Notes: generated by a model not told the origin, from the sequence alone. Shown: positions 1-5,230, counted from the stretch's first letter. The stretch is DNA of 8,306 nucleotides from an uncultured Clostridia bacterium (GCA_944389715.1 CALXNI010000034.1:1-8306), one strand, 5' to 3'. Made by a program: numbers and translations.

Positions 1-126
1 AAAATAATTGCAAATGTTGTAGGGGTCGCCGCCCACGGCGACCCGCATATCAATATTTAAGGGTCGCCCAGGGGTGCGACCCCTACAGATTTTAAAATAA
101 ATTTAATAATACAAATTACAATTTAT
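1..126 (-). repeat. MITE-like element, copy A (truncated by window edge)
   Basis: This is the reverse complement of the element that begins at 8180. Bases 1-98 are a perfect inverted match to 8208-8305. The outer end (111-126, ACAAATTACAATTTAT) matches the last 16 bases of the 19-bp terminal inverted repeat of the complete copy at 2236-2482. Two GC-rich palindromes (GGGTCGCC/GGCGACCC near 24-45 and GGGTCGC/GCGACCC near 61-83) stand out against the AT-rich background. The remaining half of the element lies beyond base 1. It sits just past the 3' end of the carboxypeptidase gene. No protein is encoded. Confidence 0.85.
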
Positions 127-133
127 ATAATTA

Positions 134-158
134 AACAAGGGGACGGACTTTTTGTTCA
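134..158 (+). repeat. 25-bp REP-like repeat, copy 1
   Basis: A 25-base segment (AACAAGGGGACGG followed by ACTTTTTGTTCA) recurs exactly and in the same orientation at 5066-5090. Its ends AACAA and TTGTT are complementary, so it can fold into a small hairpin around GGGGACGG. Similar GGGGACGG...TTGTTC words are, from general knowledge, dispersed in many Clostridia, sometimes near REP-associated (Y1/TnpA-like) transposases; that link is inference here. It lies between the MITE copy and the end of the carboxypeptidase gene. Confidence 0.7.
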
Positions 159-191
159 AAAACAAATTTTATAACCTCACGTCCAACGCTC

Positions 192-1476
192 TTAATCATT
201 TCTAAACAACGTAAACCAACTTTCTACAATTCTTACATACATATTTATAAAAGTCAATTTTTTAACATCTTCTTTTGCAACAATATTTACTCTAGAAATA
301 ATTTCTCCATCTATAGAATACGTTACTTCTCCAAGTTTTTGACCTTGTGATATAGGAGCAGAAATGTTATTACTTAATACTATATCTGAAGTTATATTTT
401 TTGAATTTCCTTTTTGGATTAAAGCTCCACAGTCTTCTTCTAAAATTGCATCAACCGTTCCAGAAATTCCTTTATCAACATTTACTGTTTTTACAATACT
501 ATCTTTTTTAGCACATTCTACATATTCAAAATTACTAAATCCATAATCTAATAATTTTTGTGCTTCTGAAAATCTTATAGCAGAAGTTTTTCCTCTCATA
601 ATTACAGCAATTAAAGATAAATTATTTCTAGTTGCTGTTGCAGACAAATTGAATAATGCAGTAGAAGTTGAACCAGTTTTAAGTCCAGTTGCTCCTTCAT
701 AATTTCTTATTAGCTTATTTGTATTTACAAGTTCTGACTGACCATTTCTTAAACTATCCATCCATATAGTTGTGTATTCAGTAATTTTAGGATGTTTGGT
801 AATTAGTTCTCTAGACATAATTGCAATATCATAGCTAGAGGTTAAGTGACCATCTTCATCTATTCCATGGCAATTTTTAAATGTAGTATCATTCATGCCT
901 AGTTCTTTTGCACGCTTATTCATTTGCTCAACAAATAATTCTTCACTACCTGCAATATATTCTGCCATAGCCACACAGCAATCATTAGCTGAAACTACAC
1001 AAATTGCTTTTAACATTTCATGAACAGTAAGAGTTTCGGTAGTATCTAACCATATTTGTGATCCACCCATACTGCTTGCTTTTTCGGAACAAGGCACTTG
1101 ATCTTCTAAAGTAATTATTCCCTTATCAAGAGCTTCCATAATTAATAAAATAGTCATTACTTTAGTTACACTAGCAGGTCTTAATTGTTCGTGACTATTA
1201 TATTCATATAGAATGGTTCCAGTAGTTTGTTCCATTAATATCGCAGAGCCAGAAGTAATACCTAAAAAATTACCGAGAATTTTCTGTGTTGCCAGAAGTT
1301 GCATCTTCTTGCTTGCTTGTAGAAGGTGAAATAGATGTAGAAACTGAAGAAGAATTATTTGACCAAACATATATGCTTTCTTCATCAAAAGCAAAAGAAT
1401 AAATAGGTATAATAAAAGATATAATAATTGAGAATAATATAATATATATTAATGTTTTATTTCTTTTTATAAACAT
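192..1476 (-). CDS. D-alanyl-D-alanine carboxypeptidase (PBP5/DacF-like, peptidase S11), interrupted by a +1 frame change
   Basis: The product is a low-molecular-weight penicillin-binding protein that removes the terminal D-Ala from peptidoglycan stem peptides outside the membrane. The start at 1476 is chosen because a perfect AGGAGG lies 7 bases upstream and the first 30 residues form a signal peptide (MFIKRNK, a hydrophobic stretch, cleavage near Y-S-F-A). This frame runs for 67 residues and stops at TAA just after a CGG codon at 1275-1273. The catalytic domain continues in the next frame from GGT at 1274. Skipping the C at 1275 gives 427 aa with no other stop. The downstream part holds all S11 motifs: SVTK (nucleophile Ser, codon at 1172-1170), SAN, and KTG in GLKTGST. 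A PBP5 C-terminal domain and an amphipathic tail (FINMYVRIVESWFTLF) follow. DacF or DacB are the likely relatives. It is probably cotranscribed with the VanW-domain gene. The intact downstream frame argues against an old pseudogene. Confidence 0.88.
1273..1278 (-). other. Frame-change site TCT-C-GG in the carboxypeptidase gene
   Basis: Read on the minus strand, the upstream frame is GAA AAT TCT CGG TAA, which stops. If the C at 1275 is skipped, the reading becomes GAA AAT TCT GGT AAT TTT TTA GGT and stays open for 360 codons. The same six bases occur at the frame change in the neighbouring VanW gene (1890-1885) and nowhere else in the window on either strand. Whether this is recoding, mutation or sequencing error cannot be decided from one sequence. 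Confidence 0.85.
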
Positions 1477-1483
1477 AAAATAA

Positions 1484-1489
1484 CCTCCT
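1484..1489 (-). promoter_or_regulatory. Ribosome binding site fixing the carboxypeptidase start
   Basis: A perfect AGGAGG lies 7 bases before the ATG at 1476. The alternative start of the downstream frame (TTG at 1394, or the ATG three codons later) has no Shine-Dalgarno-like bases, so translation should begin in the frame that carries the signal peptide. Confidence 0.85.
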
Positions 1490-1491
1490 AA

Positions 1492-1518
1492 ACTAGTATC
1501 ATTAAATGATATGCTAGT
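1492..1518 (-). other. Imperfect hairpin just upstream of the carboxypeptidase Shine-Dalgarno
   Basis: ACTAG-TATCAT (1492-1502) pairs with ATGATA (1506-1511) and CTAGT (1514-1518), leaving a 3-base loop and a 2-base bulge, about 11 pairs in all. It ends 2 bases before the TAGGAGG of the carboxypeptidase gene. There is no T-run, so it does not look like an intrinsic terminator. It could be an mRNA stabiliser or processing site between the two genes, or have no function. Confidence 0.4.
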
Positions 1519-1541
1519 AGGAGACTATTTAGAATAAAATA

Positions 1542-2220
1542 TTATAGTTTAACAATTCTAATATCAATACTGTTAGTAGTATTAGAAGCATATATTTTTA
1601 TATCATAATTATAATCATTTCTAAATTTAAAATCTATACTTCCATATGCAACAGCAGCATCTTTTCCTTCAGGAACATAATATACTTTTTTACTATGTTC
1701 ATGCCTTTCTATAACTGTAAGTGAAGGAATCTTAAGTACAGCATTGTATAATGTACTACTTATTTGGCAATTTCCACCTCCATATCCTTTTGTAACATTA
1801 CCATCTTTGTCAAAAATATCCGCTTTTTGATAGCCGTCTTCTGGTGTGGCTTTACCTACAGTATCACAAAAAGAAAAGGTTTCTCCGAGATTTAACAATA
1901 GTTCCATTTAATTTAGAGCAAGTTATGCCTATGTTATTTTGCCTTGCTTCATCATTTGGAGTATATATTTTTGTAGAAAAAGAAGCAATATCAGTCTCTG
2001 GTTTAGGTTCGGGCTCCGGTTCTTTTACAATTTCTGGTTCAGTAGTTTTAACATTATTTTCTAAAGTATTTTCATCAGATGTGGCTACTCTAGAAGCAGT
2101 AAAATTATTATTTGTATTTTCATCTTCCAAATTTTGAGAGTTGTTATTTTCGTTGCTACAACCAACTAAACAAAAAGATAAAGCAAATATAATGTATATT
2201 ATAGACAAAAATTTTTTCAT
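1542..2220 (-). CDS. VanW-domain lipoprotein, interrupted by a +1 frame change
   Basis: This is a predicted membrane-anchored, wall-facing lipoprotein with a C-terminal VanW domain, a domain of uncertain biochemistry named after a gene of vanB vancomycin-resistance clusters. The ATG at 2220 has GAGGAG 7 bases upstream. Residues 1-21 form a lipoprotein signal peptide with lipobox L-V-G-C (lipidated Cys21). A low-complexity linker to about residue 78 is rich in Asn/Glu and ends in E-P-E-P-E-P-K-P-E. The VanW domain begins near FSTKIYTPNDEARQNN and CSKLNGTIVK. The frame then breaks at Ser111 (TCT, 1890-1888) followed by CGG. Skipping the C at 1887 restores GETFSFCDTVGKATPEDGY and the family hallmark GYGGGNCQISSTLYNA, giving 225 aa. 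Read literally, the first frame ends after 118 aa (stop within 1864-1866) and the second part (ATG 1907) has no ribosome binding site. A VanW domain alone does not imply vancomycin resistance. Confidence 0.87.
1885..1890 (-). other. Frame-change site TCT-C-GG in the VanW gene
   Basis: On the minus strand the upstream frame reads GTT AAA TCT CGG AGA AAC, which departs from the family and stops at TGA seven codons after the Ser. Dropping the C at 1887 gives GTT AAA TCT GGA GAA ACC, encoding V-K-S-G-E-T, which fits the conserved VanW core (IV-K-x-G-E-x-F-S-F). The frame error is therefore located to one base by protein conservation. The word is identical to the one at 1278-1273. Confidence 0.88.
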
Positions 2221-2227
2221 AAGTAAT

Positions 2228-2233
2228 CTCCTC
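2228..2233 (-). promoter_or_regulatory. Ribosome binding site of the VanW gene, abutting the MITE
   Basis: GAGGAG lies 7 bases before the ATG at 2220. The terminal repeat of the MITE begins only 2 bases further upstream (2236). Any promoter for this gene must therefore lie inside the element or beyond it; I see no clear sigma-A promoter facing left. TACAAT in the terminal repeat (2246-2241) could serve as a -10 box but lacks a good -35. Confidence 0.75.
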
Positions 2234-2235
2234 GC

Positions 2236-2482
2236 ATAAATTGTAATTTGTGTGGGTAAATTTATTTTAAATCTGTAGGGGTCGCACCCCTGGGCGACCC
2301 GAAAATTTGATATGCGGGTCGCCGTGGGCGGCGACCCCTACAATATTTGCAATTATTTTGTTTCTGGCGGACACAAGGCCCGCCCCTACGACATTTGCAA
2401 TAAATTTGACATGTTTTTGCGGGCGATTAAAATCGCCCCTACAATATTTGCAATAAATTTTATCACACAAATTACAATTTAT
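2236..2482. mobile_element. Complete 247-bp MITE-like element with 19-bp terminal inverted repeats
   Basis: The element is bounded by ATAAATTGTAATTTGTGTG (2236-2254) and its exact reverse complement (2464-2482). It contains no coding sequence with a ribosome binding site or recognisable protein. Inside are four GC-rich palindromes: 2278-2300 (GGGTCGC/GCGACCC), 2316-2337 (GGGTCGCC/GGCGACCC), 2366-2384 (GGCGG/CCGCC) and 2421-2438 (GGGCGATT/AATCGCCC, perfect). Palindromes two to four are each followed by a near-identical CTACAATATTTGCAAT (2338, 2386, 2439). The same left half occurs at 8180-8306 and inverted at 1-126. Terminal repeats, small size, no transposase and several copies fit a non-autonomous element. 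No unambiguous target duplication is visible; a TA duplication cannot be separated from the TA inside the repeat end. The element fills most of the 365-base divergent gap 2221-2585. Confidence 0.82.
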
Positions 2483-2523
2483 TTTTTTTATCTAATTTAG
2501 TATAACCAAAACCAAGATAAATA

Positions 2524-2551
2524 TTGACAAAAATTAAAAATATAGTATAAT
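2524..2551 (+). promoter_or_regulatory. Sigma-A-type promoter for the 58-aa small gene
   Basis: A consensus -35 TTGACA (2524-2529) and a consensus -10 TATAAT (2546-2551) are separated by 16 bases. Transcription would start near 2558, about 28 bases before the ATG at 2586. It lies just outside the right end of the MITE. Confidence 0.75.
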
Positions 2552-2585
2552 TAATTATGTAAGTTTATTTTTTTAGGAGAATAAT

Positions 2586-2762
2586 ATGTTGGCAAAAACA
2601 TGGAAAAAAATAGGATTAATAATTTTAATAATTGCTTGTTTATGGAATATTGTTTTTAAATTAGTAAACAAAATATCTTTTGATGGAGCAATAGAATCTG
2701 CAAAAAGTTATTTACAATTTAATAAAGAAACAAGTGTTGAGCAAAATAATAACACAATTTAA
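2586..2762 (+). CDS. Small single-pass membrane protein, 58 aa, unknown function
   Basis: I do not recognise this gene. It is supported by an exact-consensus promoter upstream, an AGGAGA ribosome binding site (2575-2580, 5 bases before ATG) and an open frame ending in TAA at 2760-2762. The protein starts M-L-A-K-T-W-K-K, has one hydrophobic segment at about residues 9-26 (IGLIILIIACLWNIVFKL), and ends in a polar tail rich in Asn, Gln, Ser and Lys. The positive N-terminus followed by a membrane segment suggests an N-in, C-out orientation. The stop is 8 bases before the -35 box of rpmE. It is short enough to be missed by default gene callers. It could be a wall- or stress-related small protein; the sequence does not say which. 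Confidence 0.65.
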   Translation: MLAKTWKKIGLIILIIACLWNIVFKLVNKISFDGAIESAKSYLQFNKETSVEQNNNTI

Positions 2763-2770
2763 AAATAAAT

Positions 2771-2799
2771 TTGCAATTTAAAAAAAAGTATGCTAAAAT
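2771..2799 (+). promoter_or_regulatory. Sigma-A-type promoter for rpmE
   Basis: TTGCAA (2771-2776) and TAAAAT (2794-2799) are separated by 17 bases, and an extended TGC lies directly before the -10 box. The predicted start near 2806 gives a leader of about 40 bases before the rpmE ATG at 2846. Confidence 0.7.
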
Positions 2800-2845
2800 A
2801 TATAAAGTTTTTGTAAAAAGCAAAGGAAGAGGTGAAATAAGCATA

Positions 2846-3046
2846 ATGAAAAAAGATATACAACCACAATACAATACAACTACTATTACATGTGCATGTG
2901 GAAATGTTTTAGAAGTAGGTTCTACAAAATCAAATTTAAAAGTAGATGTATGTTCTAAATGTCATCCATATTGGACAGGTAACTTAAGAAAAGATACAAC
3001 AGGTGGAAGAGCAGATAAATTTAAAAAGAAATACGGAATAGCTTAA
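2846..3046 (+). CDS. rpmE: Large-subunit ribosomal protein L31 (zinc-binding form)
   Basis: This is bacterial L31, a 50S protein at the bridge between the two ribosomal subunits. The ATG at 2846 gives 66 aa, the usual family length, starting MKKDIQPQYNTTTITCACGN. A more upstream in-frame codon near 2771 would add 25 residues unlike L31 and would overlap the promoter, so it is rejected. A purine-rich GGAAGAGGTG lies upstream with a somewhat long spacing of about 11 bases. The protein keeps Cys16, Cys18, Cys36 and Cys39 (CAC...CSKC), the zinc-binding set of the C+ form of L31, in which the metal-free paralogue is the zinc-starvation replacement. The family signature HPYWTG follows, then a basic C-terminus (GGRADKFKKKYG). 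It has its own promoter and terminator. Confidence 0.96.
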   Translation: MKKDIQPQYNTTTITCACGNVLEVGSTKSNLKVDVCSKCHPYWTGNLRKDTTGGRADKFKKKYGIA

Positions 3047-3054
3047 AGCTGGTT

Positions 3055-3084
3055 AAGACACTCTTATTTAGGGTGTTTTTTTTT
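3055..3084 (+). terminator. Intrinsic terminator after rpmE
   Basis: AAGACACTC (3055-3063) pairs with GGGTGTTTT (3071-3079) with two G-T wobbles, around the loop TTATTTA, and runs into eight T residues (3077-3084). It begins 9 bases after the rpmE stop codon. Confidence 0.85.
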
Positions 3085-3165
3085 GAGAATATATATTTGG
3101 ACAAAACCTTTTAAAATTCGATAAAGGAAAAAATTACCATATATAGAATATAATAATATAGAAAT

Positions 3166-3188
3166 AAAAGGGGGAATAGGCCCCTTTT
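3166..3188 (+). other. Strong hairpin in the spoIID leader
   Basis: AAAAGGGG (3166-3173) pairs perfectly with CCCCTTTT (3181-3188) around a 7-base loop, followed by GTTTAATT. It ends 8 bases before the spoIID ribosome binding site AGGGAG (3197-3202). It resembles a terminator with an imperfect U-tract, so it could attenuate readthrough or insulate spoIID from upstream transcripts. The rest of gap 3085-3207 holds only weak promoter-like words, such as TTGGAC at 3097 with GATAAA at 3120. I cannot assign a sigma-E promoter, although spoIID is sigma-E controlled in Bacillus and Clostridioides. Confidence 0.5.
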
Positions 3189-3207
3189 GTTTAATTAGGG
3201 AGAAATT

Positions 3208-4200
3208 ATGAAAAAGATTTTATTATATATTTTATGTATGGTATTTTTATGCTTTTTAATACCTATTTTATTTACACAAAGAAACAATTTAAAAGAGACA
3301 GTAGTAGATAGTCAAATAGAAGAAAACGAAGAAATAATAACATATGATTATGGACAGTATAATACTGTAAAACTATTACATGCTAAAACTGGAGAAGTAG
3401 AAGAAATAGAACTAGACAATTATTTATTAGGAGTTGTATCTAGCGAAATGCCGGCAAATTTCGAAATAGAGGCTTTAAAAGCTCAAGCGGTGGTAGCAAG
3501 AACTTATACTATATATAAAATAACAAGTGGCAAAAAACACGAGAATGCAGATATTTGTGATGATTCTAATTGTTGCCAAGCATGGATTACTAAAGAAGAA
3601 AGATTAAACAAGTGGAACGAAAGTGAAAGAGAGTCAAATTGGGCAAAAATAGAAGAAGCAGTAAATAGCACAAAAGGCAAGATTATAGTATATGAAGGAA
3701 AACCAATAAATGCATTTTTTCATTCAAATAGTGGAGGGATTACAGATACAGCAACAAATGTATGGGGAGGAAGCAATTATCCATATTTGCAGGCAGTTGA
3801 AACATCAGGTGAAGACGCTTATAGTCAATATAATTCAGAAGTTACTATTACAAAAGATGAGTTTATATCTAAAATAAAAGAATATCATAATGATTTTGAA
3901 ATAGATTTTTCTAAAGAAAATCAAATAGAAATTTTAGAATATACAGATGGAGAAAGAGTAAAAACAATAAAAATAGGAAATTTAAATTTATCTGGAGTTG
4001 AAGTAAGAACTATTTTTGGTTTAAGGTCCGCAAAATTTGAAGTTACTATAGATGATGAAAATATAAAATTTACTGTTGTTGGTTATGGACATGGTGTAGG
4101 AATGAGCCAAACAGGAGCAGATAGCATGGCAAAACAAGGAAATAATTATGAAGAAATTATTAAACATTTTTATACAGGAGTTGAAATTATAGATATTTAA
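3208..4200 (+). CDS. spoIID: Stage II sporulation protein D, peptidoglycan lytic transglycosylase
   Basis: SpoIID cleaves glycan strands lacking stem peptides during engulfment of the forespore, acting from the mother-cell membrane with SpoIIP and SpoIIM. The start has AGGGAG 5 bases upstream. Residues 1-22 form a signal-anchor segment (MKKILLYILCMVFLCFL). The SpoIID domain begins near residue 68 with LDNYLLGVVSSEMP; Glu80 in SEMP matches the catalytic Glu of the family. ALKAQAVVARTY, NAFFHSNSGG (169-177) and GYGHGVGMSQ (292-301) are all present. His111, Cys117 and Cys123 are each six residues apart, which fits the His/Cys zinc site I recall from the C. difficile structure. The 330-aa length is normal. 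The next gene encodes a SpoIIQ-like protein, the same order as in C. difficile. SpoIID homologues without a sporulation role exist, but this pairing favours sporulation. Confidence 0.93.
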   Translation: MKKILLYILCMVFLCFLIPILFTQRNNLKETVVDSQIEENEEIITYDYGQYNTVKLLHAKTGEVEEIELDNYLLGVVSSEMPANFEIEALKAQAVVARTYTIYKITSGKKHENADICDDSNCCQAWITKEERLNKWNESERESNWAKIEEAVNSTKGKIIVYEGKPINAFFHSNSGGITDTATNVWGGSNYPYLQAVETSGEDAYSQYNSEVTITKDEFISKIKEYHNDFEIDFSKENQIEILEYTDGERVKTIKIGNLNLSGVEVRTIFGLRSAKFEVTIDDENIKFTVVGYGHGVGMSQTGADSMAKQGNNYEEIIKHFYTGVEIIDI

Positions 4201-4251
4201 ATGAATAAAATTCCAAAAAAGGTAAATAATCTATATAGAAGGAGGAAACAA

Positions 4252-5058
4252 ATGAGAAGAGGAAGAAGAGAAAAGATTGAAAAAAACAATAATATTAAAT
4301 ATTTAGTTTATGTATCTGGAGGAATTGCATTGATAATGGTACTTACATTTGCAATAACATTTGTTGTATATAACAAAAAGTTAAAAGATGCTAGTTACAG
4401 TGCATTAACAACAGAAAAAATAGCAGATTTAGTACCTAATGAGACAAATATTGAACTAGAAGAAGCAAGTACAGACATAGGAAAAAGTATTGAAGAAGCA
4501 ATAAATAGTATAGAAGAAAAAAATACTGAAGAGATAGTAGAAAATAATGAAGAAATAGAGGAAGAAACTGATGAAGAAATACATGAAAAAACAACTAATG
4601 AAGAAAAACAAGAAATAGTAACAACAAATACAGAGCCAGTAAAAGTTAAAGATCCAGAATTTAGTATGCCAGTAGAAGGCGAAATGATGAGAGGGTATGC
4701 AAAAGATTCGCTTATATATTCTGAAACCTTAGAAGAATGGATTGTACATTTAGGAATAGATATAAAAGCAGATAGAACAACAGTTGTAAAATCATCAGAG
4801 GCGGGAACTGTAACGGCAATAAAAAATGATCCAAGATATGGATTAACTATTGTTATAGAACATGTAAATGGATATAAAACAGTATACTCAAATTTACTTA
4901 CAACAGAATTTGTAACAGAAGGAGAAACTGTAGAAAAAGGACAAAGTATAGGAACAGTAGGAAATTCAGCCGCATTTGAAATTGTAGACGAACCACATCT
5001 TCATTTTGAAATACTAAAAGATGATGTTAATGTAGATCCAAATATCTATTTAAAATAA
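4252..5058 (+). CDS. spoIIQ: SpoIIQ-like M23 (LytM) family membrane protein
   Basis: This is a probable forespore membrane protein of the SpoIIQ type, part of the channel joining forespore and mother cell. The ATG at 4252 is chosen because GGAGG (4241-4245) sits 6 bases before it; the in-frame ATG at 4201 directly follows the spoIID stop without its own binding site. The 268 residues contain a basic N-terminus (MRRGRREK), one membrane segment (about 16-40), an acidic, probably extended linker (about 65-130, Glu/Asn/Thr-rich), and an M23 domain from about residue 138. Zinc-ligand motifs are intact: HLGID (His166, Asp170) and HLHFE (His249, His251). The YxHL motif of active LytM enzymes reads YSNL, with Asn214 in place of the His. 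C. difficile SpoIIQ keeps zinc ligands whereas the B. subtilis protein does not; activity here is uncertain. It forms an operon with spoIID (51-base gap). Confidence 0.85.
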   Translation: MRRGRREKIEKNNNIKYLVYVSGGIALIMVLTFAITFVVYNKKLKDASYSALTTEKIADLVPNETNIELEEASTDIGKSIEEAINSIEEKNTEEIVENNEEIEEETDEEIHEKTTNEEKQEIVTTNTEPVKVKDPEFSMPVEGEMMRGYAKDSLIYSETLEEWIVHLGIDIKADRTTVVKSSEAGTVTAIKNDPRYGLTIVIEHVNGYKTVYSNLLTTEFVTEGETVEKGQSIGTVGNSAAFEIVDEPHLHFEILKDDVNVDPNIYLK

Positions 5059-5064
5059 ACAGGC

Positions 5065-5090
5065 GAACAAGGGGACGGACTTTTTGTTCA
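5065..5090 (+). repeat. 25-bp REP-like repeat, copy 2
   Basis: Bases 5066-5090 are identical to 134-158. Here the element is flanked by one more G, so GAACAA (5065-5070) and TTGTTC (5084-5089) form a complete 6-bp stem around GGGGACGG and ACTTT. It begins 7 bases after the spoIIQ-like stop codon and before the main terminator. Confidence 0.72.
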
Positions 5091-5115
5091 TAAAATATGA
5101 TTATTAGAAAAGATT

Positions 5116-5180
5116 AAGCTAAAAGAATTAATTTTGAAAAATAAAATATTATTAATCAAAATTGATATTTTAGCTTTTTT
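5116..5180 (+). terminator. Long intrinsic terminator ending the spoIID operon
   Basis: AAGCTAAAA (5116-5124) pairs with TTTTAGCTT (5168-5176), and an inner arm AATTTTGA (5129-5136) pairs with TCAAAATT (5156-5163). This makes a long two-part stem followed directly by T residues to 5180. It separates the sporulation genes from the penicillin-binding protein gene. Confidence 0.82.
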
Positions 5181-5200
5181 ATTGTATTTTTCTATTTATA

Positions 5201-5230
5201 TTGAAAAAACTAATTAATATGTAATATAAT
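5201..5230 (+). promoter_or_regulatory. Sigma-A-type promoter for the penicillin-binding protein gene
   Basis: TTGAAA (5201-5206) and the consensus TATAAT (5225-5230) are 18 bases apart. The predicted start near 5237 leaves a short leader that carries GGAGG at 5247-5251, 7 bases before the ATG at 5259. Confidence 0.7.

Noticed and set aside
192..1394. Carboxypeptidase starting at TTG 1394 with its own signal-like N-terminus
   Set aside because: There is no Shine-Dalgarno before 1394. The strong AGGAGG and a normal signal peptide belong to the ATG at 1476 in the other frame.
1542..2220. Vancomycin resistance determinant
   Set aside because: VanW domains are common in Clostridia outside van clusters. 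No vanA/B ligase, vanH, vanX or vanRS is present.
2338..2461. Possible CRISPR array (repeated CTACAATATTTGCAAT at 48-53 base steps)
   Set aside because: There are only three units, they lie inside terminal inverted repeats, and the 'spacers' are palindromes related to each other. No cas genes are present.
2267..2500. Open frames on both strands across the MITE
   Set aside because: They translate the palindromic repeat, have no ribosome binding site and no protein family resemblance.
2771..2845. N-terminal extension of L31 from 2771
   Set aside because: The extra 25 residues are unlike L31 and the DNA there is a well-formed promoter and leader.
3085..3165. Sigma-E promoter for spoIID
   Set aside because: Expected from the known regulon, but I could not find a convincing -10/-35 pair; the AT-rich words here match too loosely.
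4201..4251. Start of the SpoIIQ-like gene at ATG 4201, coupled to the spoIID stop
   Set aside because: A strong GGAGG precedes the in-frame ATG at 4252, which gives a normal basic N-terminus before the membrane segment. Coupled initiation at 4201 cannot be fully excluded.
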